Positions 36,132 to 46,000 of a stretch of 64,000 bases of DNA are shown one piece after another. Location of the stretch: NCBI GenBank assembly GCA_030531185.1, contig JAUNOG010000005.1, positions 1 through 64,000 on the forward strand, in the 5' to 3' direction. The position numbers were made by a program, and so were the translations under genes. Origin of the DNA: Ruminococcus sp. (GTDB lineage: Bacteria; Bacillota; Clostridia; Oscillospirales; Ruminococcaceae). The notes beneath the pieces were generated by a model. The model had not been told where the DNA came from and did not search any database. It saw only the letters and a program-made list of their open reading frames with translations. Positions within the stretch are counted from its first letter, which is position 1. Each line of letters opens with the position of its first letter.

Positions 36132-36773
36132 TTACAAAATCACCGAATGACTGTGTATGTAAAACTCCTCTTGACTTGGCGTATGTTTTTTCTCTTTCTT
36201 TTCAAACTGCCCGTCAAATTCCCGCGCTTTTTCACCGTCAATATTATAAGCGGAGCTTTCGTGATAAAACCATTTTCTGCCGTCCAAAGCTCCTGCTTTC
36301 AATTCCTTTGCAAGCATAGCGGCAGGATATGTGCCGTTATCAAGACAAATATTGTATTTTTTACAGCTTTTAAATCCGCGGGAAACGTAATTATCGGGAT
36401 TGCCGAAAATAACTATCACATCAAAACACAATTCCGCTGCCTTTTTAAATGAATGCTCCAGCAGGGCTTTGCCGTATCCCCTGCGCTGATATTCAGGCTG
36501 AATACTGATAGGGCCAAAGGTCAAAATCTGCTTGATATTTCCCAATTCGTCAATTAATTTGGATTTGGTGTACATTACATTGCCGATAACTTCCCCGTTC
36601 AATTCTGCAACAAGATCCAGCTCGGGAATAAAATCTTCGTGATCACGCATAGTATGAGCCAAATAGTGCTCGTCACACCCCGGAACGTTTACATTCCAGA
36701 ACGCATTTCTGGTAATGTTCTCAACAGTTAGAAAGTCTTTTTCCGTTTCGTTTCTGATAATCAGCTTGTCCAT
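36132..36773 (-). CDS. GNAT family N-acetyltransferase
   Basis: 213 residues from the ATG at 36773 (AGAGG upstream); an in-frame extension to 36824 has no start signal. ISIQPEYQRRGYGKALLEHSF is the acetyl-CoA motif A, and VIVIFGNPDNYVSRGF is typical of the YhbS-like GNAT group. A C-terminal extension follows. Substrate unknown. Confidence 0.88.
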   Translation of the reverse strand: MDKLIIRNETEKDFLTVENITRNAFWNVNVPGCDEHYLAHTMRDHEDFIPELDLVAELNGEVIGNVMYTKSKLIDELGNIKQILTFGPISIQPEYQRRGYGKALLEHSFKKAAELCFDVIVIFGNPDNYVSRGFKSCKKYNICLDNGTYPAAMLAKELKAGALDGRKWFYHESSAYNIDGEKAREFDGQFEKKEKKHTPSQEEFYIHSHSVIL

Positions 36774-36814
36774 AAATAACCTCTTACAACTATATACTTT
36801 AGTATAAGCAAAAA

Positions 36815-36836
36815 GGGCAGGCAAAACTGCCTGCCC
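36815..36836 (-). terminator. Terminator of pgk
   Basis: GGGCAGGC pairs with GCCTGCCC over a 6-nt loop, and TTTTT follows on the minus strand, 29 bp after the pgk stop. Confidence 0.85.
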
Positions 36837-36864
36837 CAGCTTTTAAGTCGAGCAAATCAATATA

Positions 36865-38088
36865 TTACTTATCAGCAATAACATCAATACCGGGAAGAAC
36901 CTTACCCTCGAGGTACTCGAGAGAAGCTCCGCCGCCTGTTGAAATGTGGCTCATCTTGTCTGCAAAGCCAAGCTGGATAACAGCCGCAGCAGAGTCGCCG
37001 CCTCCGATGATCGTTGTAGCGTCTGTCTCGGCAAGAGCCTTTGCAACTGCGATAGTACCTGCGGCAAGCGTTGGGTTCTCAAATACGCCCATAGGTCCGT
37101 TCCAAACAACCGTCTTAGCGGACTTGACTGCCTCTCCGAAGAGAGCCTGAGTCTCTGTACCGATGTCAAGACCTTCCTTGTCGGCAGGAATTGCGTCGGA
37201 TTTTACGATCTCTACGTCGATAGGAGCGTCGATAGGATCAGGGAAGCCTGCCGCAACCGTTGTATCGATAGGAAGAAGAAGCTTTTTGCCGAGCTTTTCA
37301 GCCTTTTCCATCATTTCCTTGCAGTAGTCGAGCTTGGTGTCGTCAACCAGCGAAAGACCTACTTCCTTGCCCTGCGCCTTGAGGAATGTGTATGCCATAC
37401 CGCCGCCGATAATGAGCGTATCGCACTTCTCGAGGAGGTTTGAAATAACGTTGAGCTTGTCCGCAACCTTTGCGCCGCCGAGAATAGCTACGAAAGGTCT
37501 TACAGGAGTTTCTACCGCATTTCCCAGGTAGTTGATCTCCTTCTGCATAAGATAGCCTACTGCCGTCTCCTTAACGAACTTTGTAACGCCTGCTGTTGAA
37601 GCGTGAGCTCTGTGCGCGGAACCGAAAGCGTCCATAACGAATACTTCGCCGTCAACCAGCTCGCCAAGCTCCTTAGCAAGGTTTTCGCCGTTCTTTGTTT
37701 CGTCTGCTCCTCTGAATCTTGTGTTCTCGAGAACAACGATGTCACCCTCAGCCATAGCCGCAACAGCCGCCTTTGCGTTGTCGCCTACAACTGTGTCGTC
37801 CGCAGCGAAAGTAACCTTTGTTTCGGGAAGAAGCTCCTGAAGTCTTGCAGCAGCGGGAGCAAGCGAGAACTTAGCCTCAGGACCGTTCTTAGGCTTGCCG
37901 AGGTGCGAGCAAAGAACGACCTTGCCTCCGTCGGCGATAAGCTTTTTAATTGTCGGAAGAGCGGCAGTAATTCTGTTATCGTTAGTGATAACGCCGTCCT
38001 TCAGAGGCACGTTGAAGTCAACTCTTACGAGGACTTTCTTGCCCTTTACATTAATGTCATCAACAGTGATCTTGTTTAAACCTGCCAT
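36865..38088 (-). CDS. pgk: Phosphoglycerate kinase
   Basis: 407 residues. [19 protein letters not shown] near the N-terminus is the 3-phosphoglycerate site; [13 protein letters not shown] and [13 protein letters not shown]...[17 protein letters not shown] form the nucleotide site. It transfers phosphate from 1,3-bisphosphoglycerate to ADP. Monocistronic with its own promoter and terminator. Confidence 0.98.
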   Translation of the reverse strand: MAGLNKITVDDINVKGKKVLVRVDFNVPLKDGVITNDNRITAALPTIKKLIADGGKVVLCSHLGKPKNGPEAKFSLAPAAARLQELLPETKVTFAADDTVVGDNAKAAVAAMAEGDIVVLENTRFRGADETKNGENLAKELGELVDGEVFVMDAFGSAHRAHASTAGVTKFVKETAVGYLMQKEINYLGNAVETPVRPFVAILGGAKVADKLNVISNLLEKCDTLIIGGGMAYTFLKAQGKEVGLSLVDDTKLDYCKEMMEKAEKLGKKLLLPIDTTVAAGFPDPIDAPIDVEIVKSDAIPADKEGLDIGTETQALFGEAVKSAKTVVWNGPMGVFENPTLAAGTIAVAKALAETDATTIIGGGDSAAAVIQLGFADKMSHISTGGGASLEYLEGKVLPGIDVIADK

Positions 38089-38170
38089 TTTAAAGACATC
38101 CTCTCATAAAATATTTCGGATAACCCGATTGTTTACATTACAAACTGTTATATAATTAACAGCTACTATT

Positions 38171-38199
38171 ATTATATATTATCTTAGCAAAAAAATCAA
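38171..38199 (-). promoter_or_regulatory. Promoter of pgk
   Basis: Minus-strand TTGATT (38199-38194), 17-bp spacer, TATAAT (38176-38171), giving a leader of about 75 nt. The following 190 bases up to 38393 contain no gene or repeat that I can see. Confidence 0.75.
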
Positions 38200-38393
38200 G
38201 TATTTTATACAAATTTTTCAGAGGAACGATGTGACCGTTTTCGTCAAATTATCTCATAGCGAAAATTGCAAGCACGTTTTGTATATACACGGTTTCAGCA
38301 TCCAAAGCGCAAGCTGTATTGTACATTAGTCATAGATAATTGTCGTCAATCGGCTTAATTATTGTGCAACAGTACAAATATAAGCTTTTTATA

Positions 38394-38435
38394 TTGACAA
38401 ATCTGTTATAACTGTATATACTGTACGTATACAGT
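38394..38435 (+). promoter_or_regulatory. Promoter with overlapping palindromic operator for the GntR/ABC operon
   Basis: TTGACA (38394-38399), 17-bp spacer, TATACT (38417-38422). A perfect inverted repeat ACTGTATA-9 nt-TATACAGT (38411-38435) covers the -10 box and start point. YtrA-type GntR repressors bind palindromes of this kind at their own promoters, so autoregulation by the first gene is a strong inference. Confidence 0.75.
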
Positions 38436-38474
38436 AAAAACTAAGTGCACAGTTTGAAAGTATGAGGTGTTTAA

Positions 38475-38846
38475 GTGAATATATTTATCGACAACAAAAG
38501 CGGAGCACCGATCTACGACCAGATCTACTCTCAGATAAAAAGTCATATCATAAGCGGAGCGCTGAAAGAGGACGAACCTCTGCCCTCTATCCGAAATCTG
38601 GCAAAGGACTTAAAAATAAGCGTAGTCACCACAAAGCGAGCCTACGACGAGCTGGAGCGTGAGGGCTATATCTACACCATAGCGGCAAAGGGCTGTTTTG
38701 TAGCTCCGAAAAACGTGGAGCTTATCAGAGAGGCAAATCTGAGAAAGATCGAGGAGCTTATGCAGGAAATAAACAAGCTTGCGGCTACCTGCAATCTATC
38801 AAAAAAAGAAATTATTGATATGTTTGATATCATATCGGAGGAGTAA
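38475..38846 (+). CDS. GntR-family transcriptional regulator, YtrA subfamily
   Basis: 123 residues from a GTG at 38475 (GAGGTG upstream). The winged helix (about 10-78: PIYDQIYSQIKSHIISGALKE..., LPSIRNLAKDLKISVVTTKRAYDELEREGYI) is followed by a short helical dimerisation tail, the YtrA architecture with no ligand domain. YtrA regulators repress the ABC transporter operons they precede and respond to cell-envelope stress, for example peptide antibiotics. It begins a five-gene operon. Confidence 0.92.
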   Translation: MNIFIDNKSGAPIYDQIYSQIKSHIISGALKEDEPLPSIRNLAKDLKISVVTTKRAYDELEREGYIYTIAAKGCFVAPKNVELIREANLRKIEELMQEINKLAATCNLSKKEIIDMFDIISEE

Positions 38847-38849
38847 AAC

Positions 38850-39695
38850 ATGAACGCAATAGAAATAAGAGGACTGACAAAATCCTACAAGGATTTCACT
38901 CTTGACAATTTAAATCTCACCCTGCCAAGCGGCTGTATAATGGGGCTTATAGGTGAAAACGGAGCAGGAAAATCCACAACAATAAAGCTTTTGCTTGATA
39001 TGATACATAAGGACGCAGGCAGTATTACTCTGCTTGGCAGAGACGCCGAAACCGAACTTAAAGACATAAAAGAAGATCTGGGCGTTGTCCTTGACGAAGT
39101 GGGCTTGCCCGAAATTTTTAAGGCAAAGCATATAAATAAGATAATGAAAAACACATATAGAAACTGGGACGAGGATAAGTTTTTCGGCTTGCTCAAAGAC
39201 CTTAAAGTTCCTGTAAATAAAAAGTTCAAGGATTTTTCCAGAGGTATGAAAATGAAAATGGGTATCGCAATCGCCCTTTCCCACGACCCCAAGCTGTTAA
39301 TTCTCGACGAGGCGACAAACGGACTTGATCCTGTGATCAGAGACGAGGTGACAGACATTTTCAACGACTTCACAAGAGACGAGGGACACTCTGTTCTCAT
39401 TTCATCGCACATTGTAAGCGACTTGGAAAAGCTTTGCGACTATGTGGCGTTCATTCACGGAGGCAGACTTCTTCTCTGCGAAGAAAAGGACGTTCTTCTT
39501 GAACAGTATGGAATTATTCATTGTACCGAGCAGCAGCTTTCGGAGCTTGACGGAAAAGCAGTAATAGGCAAAAAGATATCCCGCTACGGCGTCGAGGCGA
39601 TAGTCAAGCGTGATAAAATACCCGCAGGCTTTGAGGTAAGTCCGACTAATATTGAAGAATTGTTTATATTTATGGTTAAGGAGGCTCAGCAATGA
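38850..39695 (+). CDS. ABC transporter ATP-binding protein
   Basis: 281 residues. Walker A GENGAGKST (about 34-42), signature DFSRGMKMKM (in place of LSGGQ, as often in YtrB-like ATPases), Walker B LLILDEATNGLDP and switch His in SSHI are present. It lies 4 bp after the GntR gene and overlaps the permease by 4 nt. The pair is probably an exporter or sensor for envelope stress; substrate unknown. Confidence 0.92.
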   Translation: MNAIEIRGLTKSYKDFTLDNLNLTLPSGCIMGLIGENGAGKSTTIKLLLDMIHKDAGSITLLGRDAETELKDIKEDLGVVLDEVGLPEIFKAKHINKIMKNTYRNWDEDKFFGLLKDLKVPVNKKFKDFSRGMKMKMGIAIALSHDPKLLILDEATNGLDPVIRDEVTDIFNDFTRDEGHSVLISSHIVSDLEKLCDYVAFIHGGRLLLCEEKDVLLEQYGIIHCTEQQLSELDGKAVIGKKISRYGVEAIVKRDKIPAGFEVSPTNIEELFIFMVKEAQQ

Positions 39696-40342
39696 AAGGC
39701 TTGCTTAAAAAAGATCTGATTTTAACCGTTCACACATATTGGCTGTTTTTGCCGTTTATTATACTGTTCTGGATCATTTCCATAGCGTCTGAGGATTTCT
39801 TTTTCACGATCTACCCGGTAGTATTTCTAAGTGCGCTCCCAATGGGACTTATCACTGTTGACGAGAAATGCCGTTGGCAGGGTTATGCAAACAGTATGCC
39901 GTATACCAGAGGAGAAATTGTAACGTCAAAGTACGTGTTCGCCGGCGCTATAGCAATTACTGTCACCGTTCTGGGCATTATTGTTCAGACGCTTTCTCAC
40001 GCCGTAAAGGGAACCCTTACCGCCGCTGCCGCCGAAGAAATTTTACTTATGCTTGTGTTTTGTCCGATAATGGGACTTCTGATACCTTGTATCTCACTGC
40101 CCTGCGTTTTCAAGTTCGGCATAGATAAGGGCAAGATAGCATATCTGCTGCTTATGGGCTTTGCGGGAGGTATATTGGGCTTTATGCTAAGCGTAACAAG
40201 CGACAGCTTTTCGGAGATTTTAACGATAACGGCAAAAATCCCGCTGTCCGTAACAATCTGCGGAGGCTTAGGTTTAGCGGCTGCGATGTTCATTATTTCG
40301 TGGGCGATCTCAATTCACGCATACAAAAGGAGAGACTTGTAA
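39692..40342 (+). CDS. ABC-2 type permease
   Basis: 216 residues with six hydrophobic helices in the ABC2_membrane_5 layout (short N-terminus, MPYTRGEIVTSKY loop after helix 2). It forms the membrane part of the transporter with the preceding ATPase. Its stop overlaps the next start (TAATG). Confidence 0.85.
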   Translation: MKGLLKKDLILTVHTYWLFLPFIILFWIISIASEDFFFTIYPVVFLSALPMGLITVDEKCRWQGYANSMPYTRGEIVTSKYVFAGAIAITVTVLGIIVQTLSHAVKGTLTAAAAEEILLMLVFCPIMGLLIPCISLPCVFKFGIDKGKIAYLLLMGFAGGILGFMLSVTSDSFSEILTITAKIPLSVTICGGLGLAAAMFIISWAISIHAYKRRDL

Positions 40343-40464
40343 TGCAGAATAAAAAACAAAAAGACAAAAACGAGCAAAATGAAACGGTCAATTACACAGC
40401 GATAGGTATGGGAATAGGATTGATTATCGGTTCTGTTCCCGATAAAAAGAACAGCGGAAAGTAA
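40342..40464 (+). CDS. 40-residue membrane micropeptide
   Basis: A charged Lys/Asp/Asn N-terminus (about 17 residues) is followed by a short hydrophobic glycine-zipper segment TAIGMGIGLIIGSV and a basic end. The ATG overlaps the permease TAA, so translation should be coupled. It is probably a small accessory of the transporter, or a membrane peptide of unknown role. Confidence 0.65.
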   Translation: MQNKKQKDKNEQNETVNYTAIGMGIGLIIGSVPDKKNSGK

Positions 40465-40491
40465 ACGTCATCAAAGAAAGAGAGCGAATTT

Positions 40492-40557
40492 ATGTTTGAA
40501 ATACTGGGTTTCATAACAGGCGCAGTAATATGCGCCGCGGCGGTCAAAAAGAAATAG
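40492..40557 (+). CDS. 21-residue hydrophobic micropeptide
   Basis: MFEILGFITGAVICAAAVKKK, 21 residues: one hydrophobic helix and a basic end. A purine-rich GAGAG site precedes the ATG. It follows the 40-residue peptide by 27 bp and ends just before a terminator, so it is the last unit of the operon. Coding status is uncertain because of size. Confidence 0.45.
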   Translation: MFEILGFITGAVICAAAVKKK

Positions 40558-40594
40558 TTCGTCATATTCCAAAGAACAAAAAGATATACAAAAA

Positions 40595-40627
40595 ACAAGG
40601 GCAACGGTGAGTTTGCCCTTGTTTTAT
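40595..40627 (+). terminator. Terminator of the GntR/ABC operon
   Basis: ACAAGGGCAA pairs with TTGCCCTTGT over an 8-nt loop, followed by TTTTATTT. Confidence 0.85.
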
Positions 40628-40657
40628 TTATACTTATATTTTCAGATATCTTGCTTA

Positions 40658-41749
40658 TCAATCTTCCGCCACAACGCAGTTTTTACCGCTGGTCTTGCCC
40701 TTGTAAAGCCTGTTGTCGGCTACGGTAATATAATGCTCAAAGTCCTCACCTGCGGCTACCTCGCATACGCCCATAGTTAATGTCACACTGAAATCTCCCT
40801 TATCGGTGTGAAAGACCTCGCTGCCAATCCGCGTGCGTATCTTATCGGCGTATCTAACGCCCGCAGCACAATCGGAGGACGGTACAGCAAACAAAAATTC
40901 CTCTCCGCCCCAGCGGCAGATATAGCCCTCAGACGGAACGCATTCCGCCATAATTTTCGACGCGCGCCTGAGCACCTCGTCGCCGGTATAGTGCCCGTAG
41001 GTATCGTTCACATGCTTAAAGTCATCAACGTCCCCCAGACCTATAACATAGCTTTTTCCCGCCTGCGCGCTGGTATTCTGTATCATTCGCAGGAAGTCCA
41101 TCATAGCACGGCGGTTAAACAGCTGAGTAAGCGGATCTACCGAAGCAAGCTTCTGGAGACTTTCATTTTTTGCCGTTATCTTATAATTTGTTATCTCCCT
41201 GCCGAACATATAAATTGAGGAAATATAGAGTATGATTATAAAACCGAACAGCATATTTATCAGATATACCGTATTTTCAAGCGCATCGCTCTCAAGGGTA
41301 TACACACCCTCTCTGCCCGTCATAAACAGCTTCATTACAACAAAAATCACCATATCCACAAAGCTGAGCAAATAAGGCAAAAGCCACTTTTTCAGCGGCA
41401 TATAAAAAGGGATAGGTACAATAAAAAGCATAAACATCGCAAAGCCTTTTCCCCAGCCCGTACAGTAAATTCCCAGACAAGCGTGAACTACTATTTCCGC
41501 AAGCGCATAATAAACAAATTTATCCATACTGCTTTCTGATTTAGTTATAAAAAACAGCAGACAAACATAAAAGGCAACGCTGAAATAGTTATACCGCTCC
41601 ATAATAGTAACGCCCATTATATGGAACATTATCACATAGATGACGTGTCCGACCAAACACCCCAGAGCACCTGTCTGGTACAGCTTTTTCTGGCTTATAC
41701 CGTCAAAATGTGTAAAATTTATATCAATAATCTTTTTTAAACTCTTCAT
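40658..41749 (-). CDS. Membrane diguanylate cyclase (GGDEF domain)
   Basis: 363 residues. About six transmembrane helices (about 20-190) precede a GGDEF domain (about 200-360). GDVDDFKHVNDTYGH is the metal-binding Asp region, and the active motif is RWGGEEF, so synthesis of cyclic di-GMP is predicted. The allosteric RxxD site just before it is absent. The membrane part presumably senses a signal; no known sensor family recognised. A monocistronic gene with its own promoter. Confidence 0.92.
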   Translation of the reverse strand: MKSLKKIIDINFTHFDGISQKKLYQTGALGCLVGHVIYVIMFHIMGVTIMERYNYFSVAFYVCLLFFITKSESSMDKFVYYALAEIVVHACLGIYCTGWGKGFAMFMLFIVPIPFYMPLKKWLLPYLLSFVDMVIFVVMKLFMTGREGVYTLESDALENTVYLINMLFGFIIILYISSIYMFGREITNYKITAKNESLQKLASVDPLTQLFNRRAMMDFLRMIQNTSAQAGKSYVIGLGDVDDFKHVNDTYGHYTGDEVLRRASKIMAECVPSEGYICRWGGEEFLFAVPSSDCAAGVRYADKIRTRIGSEVFHTDKGDFSVTLTMGVCEVAAGEDFEHYITVADNRLYKGKTSGKNCVVAED

Positions 41750-41810
41750 ACAGCCACTTTCTTTTAGTAAGGAAGTAAAAAAATATTCTCAAAATGCAAT
41801 TCTTATTAAC

Positions 41811-41839
41811 ATTATACGATATTGAAAAACTTTTTTCAA
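41811..41839 (-). promoter_or_regulatory. Promoter of the GGDEF gene
   Basis: Minus-strand TTGAAA (41839-41834), 17-bp spacer, TATAAT (41816-41811). Confidence 0.75.
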
Positions 41840-41928
41840 TGCATATAATAGCCAAATTTTCATACAGTTTTTTGTAACTGTTAAATCTTGCTTCAAATAG
41901 GAATTCAGAGATTTCAGCACAGTTCTTC

Positions 41929-41957
41929 TTGACATTGACGTAGTAATGTTGTAAAAT
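41929..41957 (+). promoter_or_regulatory. Promoter of the M15 peptidase gene
   Basis: TTGACA (41929-41934), 17-bp spacer, TAAAAT (41952-41957), 47 bp upstream of the ATG. Confidence 0.8.
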
Positions 41958-42003
41958 TGAGATATCTTAAAGCGTCGGACAGTTGTGCAAAGGAGGTCTT
42001 ACA

Positions 42004-42639
42004 ATGCGCAGAAATCACCCGCAGGGATTTTCGGCTTCTGATATTCCCGCTGATATCCGCCGTTTTATGACGGGCAGGACTTACCGTGATAATCCTCATA
42101 TAAGCTTTGATGATCTGTCGTATTTAAAGGTAAAACATTACGATTTCAGTCACAGTGTTTCGCAGGGAGAACTTATAGTTTCAAAAAAGCTTGCCGAGGA
42201 AACTCTGTGCATTTTTGAAGAGCTTTTTAAGGCGAAATACGAAATTGAAAAAATAAGGCTGTGCGATCATTATGACGGAGACGATGAAAAATCAATGGCG
42301 GATAATAATTCCTCGGCGTTCAACTACCGTGTCGTGGCGGACACCGACACGCTGTCGCTCCACGCTCTGGGCAGGGCTATCGACATTAATCCCCTTATAA
42401 ATCCTTATATTGTGGGAGAAAAAGTTATGCCTGCCAATGCTTTGCAATATTGCAACCGCGAACTTGCATTTTTGCATAAAATTGACTGCAGCGATCTATG
42501 CTATAAGATTTTCAGGTCGCACGGCTGGCTTTGGGGCGGAGAATGGAAAAGCTCAAAAGACTATCAGCATTTTTACAAACCCGTGGAAAACCCCGTAAAA
42601 TCAGCGGTTCGGAATGCAGTGCGAAAGATCGTCGGGTAG
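42004..42639 (+). CDS. M15-type D-alanyl-D-alanine carboxypeptidase-like protein
   Basis: 211 residues from the ATG at 42004 (AGGAGG 7 nt upstream). The zinc motif HALGRAIDINP (HxxGxAxD) and the later WGGEWKSSKDYQHFY with its His are the metal and catalytic elements of the M15 LAS-type peptidases (M15_4 group). These trim peptidoglycan stem peptides. No signal peptide or anchor is evident, so export, or action on cytoplasmic cell-wall intermediates, is unresolved. Monocistronic. Confidence 0.85.
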   Translation: MRRNHPQGFSASDIPADIRRFMTGRTYRDNPHISFDDLSYLKVKHYDFSHSVSQGELIVSKKLAEETLCIFEELFKAKYEIEKIRLCDHYDGDDEKSMADNNSSAFNYRVVADTDTLSLHALGRAIDINPLINPYIVGEKVMPANALQYCNRELAFLHKIDCSDLCYKIFRSHGWLWGGEWKSSKDYQHFYKPVENPVKSAVRNAVRKIVG

Positions 42640-42733
42640 TATAGCGTTCAAAATGCGCGTTATAATATATTATAACATTTATACAATTAAAAATTAATTT
42701 ATAAAGAGTTTATGCAGGATTTATAGTTAAATC

Positions 42734-42762
42734 TTGCATTTTTGCTTACAGTATGTTATAAT
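42734..42762 (+). promoter_or_regulatory. Promoter of gltBD with long leader
   Basis: TTGCAT (42734-42739), 17-bp spacer, TATAAT (42757-42762). The leader to the gltB ATG is about 230 nt, AT-rich, with a GCGCCG/CGGCG hairpin just before the ribosome site. I recognise no riboswitch; a nitrogen-responsive control would be inference. 42640-42733 holds nothing recognisable. Confidence 0.7.
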
Positions 42763-43000
42763 AATTAAGCTATTGAGAATACTTATTTTTGAGATTTTAC
42801 GCATTTTCAGGTAATAACTCCTTGATTTTCCCGGATTTCCGTTTTGCAGGATTTTTTAATGTAAATTTCTTTCTGTAATAGCAATTCTCCCTGCAAATGT
42901 TGATCTTGGTTTATCATAATAATTATGTACAGTTAAATCCAATACTATATAAAAACTTATATGCGCGCCGTTTGCGGCGGGCAGGAAAGGGTGATCACTA

Positions 43001-46000
43001 ATGGGACAGACAGAGGTTACGCAGAGCCGCAAGGGTCTGTATTCTCCAAAGTTCGAGCACGACAACTGCGGTATCGGAGCTGTTGTAAACATTAAGGGCG
43101 TTAAATCCCACGATACGGTTGCAAATGCGCTTACTATCGTTGAAACTCTCGAACACAGAGCGGGTAAGGACGCCGAGGGAAAGACGGGAGACGGCGTAGG
43201 TATCCTGCTTCAGATATCTCATAAGTTCTTTAAAAAGACTGCCGCTGAAATGGGTATCAATCTCACATCGGAGAGAGATTATGCGGTAGGTATGTTCTTC
43301 TTCCCGCAGAATGAGCTGGCGAGAAATCAGGCTAAAAAGATGTTTGAGATCATCGCCTCCAAGGAGGGACTTCAGATCTTAGGCTGGAGAGACGTTCCCT
43401 CAAAGCCCGAGGTACTGGGACACAGAGCGGTTGAATGTATGCCCGCCATTATGCAGTGCTTTATCAAGAGACCCAAGGGCGTAAAGAAGGGTCTTGATTT
43501 CGACAGAAAGCTTTACGTTGCAAGACGCGTTTTCGAGCAATCCAACGAGGATACATATGTGGTTTCGCTTTCAAGCAGAACCATTGTATACAAGGGAATG
43601 TTCCTTGTCGGCGATCTGAGGAGCTTTTTCCTGGATTTGCAGGACCCCGATTACGAGTCCGCTATCGCTATGGTGCATTCAAGATTTTCCACCAATACAA
43701 ATCCAAGCTGGCAGAGAGCGCACCCGAACAGAATGATGGTTCACAACGGCGAGATAAACACTATCAGAGGCAATGCGGACAAAATGCTCGCCCGCGAGGA
43801 GACTATGAAGTCGGAGCATTTGAAGGGCGATCTGGACAAGGTCATTCCTGTTGTCAACACAGAGGGCTCGGACTCCGCTATGCTGGATAACACGCTGGAA
43901 TTCCTCGTTATGAGCGGTATGGATCTTCCTCTTGCTGTTATGATAACGATACCCGAGCCTTGGGACAACAACGGCACAATGAGCCAGAAGAAAAAGGACT
44001 TTTACCAGTACTATGCTACTATGATGGAGCCTTGGGACGGTCCTGCGTCTATCCTGTTTTCCGACGGAGATATTATGGGCGCAGTTCTTGACAGAAACGG
44101 TCTGAGACCATCGAGATACTACATCACCAGCGACGGAAACCTCATTCTTTCCTCGGAGGTAGGCGCGCTGCCTATCGATCCCGCAAAGATCGTAGCTAAA
44201 GAAAGACTTCGTCCCGGCAAAATGCTGTTGGTGGACACTGTTCAGGGCAGACTTATCGACGACGACGAATTAAAGGAGCAGTATGCGTCCAAGCAGCCGT
44301 ACGGCGAATGGCTTGACAGCAATCTGGTCTGTCTGAGAGATCTTAAAATTCCAAACGCAAAAGTCGAGGAGCATTCCTACGAACAGAGACAGAAATTGCA
44401 GAAAGCGTTCGGTTATACCTACGAGGAGGTTATGACCTCTATACTGCCTATGGCTAAAAACGGCTCGGAGTCTATTTCGGCTATGGGTATCGACAGTCCT
44501 ATCCCTGTGCTTTCCAAAGAGCCTCAGCCGCTGTTCAACTACTTCAAGCAGCTTTTCGCGCAGGTAACTAACCCGCCTATCGATGCTATCAGAGAGGAAG
44601 TCGTTACCTCCTCTACCATATATATAGGCAACGAGGGCAACATTCTTGAGGAAAAGCCCGAGAACTGCAAGGTAATGAAGGTACACAATCCCATACTTAC
44701 CTCCACGGACATTCTCAAGATCAAGAATATGAACAAGCCCGGCTTTAAGGTCGCGGTAATTCCTATACTGTATTATAAGAACACAAGACTTGCAAAGGCT
44801 GTGAACAGACTGTTCATCGAGGCGGACAAGGCGTTCAGCGACGGAGCAAATATCCTTATTCTTTCCGACAGAGGCGTGGACGAAAATCACCTTGCTATCC
44901 CCTCTCTGCTGGCAGTTTCGGCTCTGCACCAGCACCTTGTCGTTACCAAAAAGAGAACCTCGGTTGCAGTAATTCTTGAAAGCGGCGAACCGAGAGAGGT
45001 TCATCACTTTGCAACTCTGCTGGGTTACGGCGCGTCAGCGATAAATCCGTATCTTGCGCAGGAAACTATCCACGAGCTTATCGGCGACGATCTCCTTGAC
45101 AAGGATTACTATGCGGCTGTGGACGACTACAACAGCGCTGTTCTCCACGGTATTGTAAAAATTGCGTCCAAAATGGGTATTTCGACTATTCAGTCGTATC
45201 AGGGCTCTCAGATATTCGAGGCTATCGGTATCGGCGAGGACGTTATCGACAAGTACTTCACAGGTACTGTAAGCAGGATCGGCGGTATTACTATAAAGGA
45301 TATCGAAAACAACGTCGACAGACTTCACACGGCTGCATTCGACCCGCTGGGACTTGAAACGAGAACCGACCTCGAGTCCAGAGGAAGTCACAAGTTCAGT
45401 AGCGGCAAGGAGGAGCATTTGTACAATCCTCAGACTATCTATCTGCTCCAGAAAGCCGCAAGAACGGGCGACTATGAGGTTTACAAGCAGTATTCAAAGC
45501 TTATTTCGGAGGAAATGGATCCTGTTAACATCAGAGGTCTTATGGACTTCAATTTTGCGGAAACTCCCGTTCCGCTGGAGGAAGTTGAGAGCGTCGACAG
45601 CATTGTAAGACGTTTCAAGACGGGCGCAATGTCCTACGGCTCTATTTCGCAGGAGGCGCACGAAACACTTGCTATCGCTATGAACAGACTGCACGGAAAG
45701 TCCAATTCGGGCGAGGGCGGCGAAAGCCTTGAAAGACTTCTCACCAGAGGAGAAAAAGAGGACAGATGCTCCGCTATCAAGCAGGTAGCGTCGGGACGTT
45801 TCGGCGTAACGTCGAGATATCTTACCTCCGCAAAAGAAATTCAGATAAAAATGGCTCAGGGCGCAAAGCCCGGCGAGGGCGGACATCTTCCCGGAAAGAA
45901 GGTTTACCCTTGGATAGCAAAGACAAGACATTCCACACCGGGCGTATCGCTTATCTCGCCTCCGCCTCATCACGATATCTACTCTATCGAGGACTTGGCT

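Noticed and set aside
31227..38088. One glycolytic operon gpmI-tpiA-pgk
   Set aside because: Separate promoters upstream of tpiA and pgk, intrinsic terminators after each gene, and unrelated genes between them argue for independent units.
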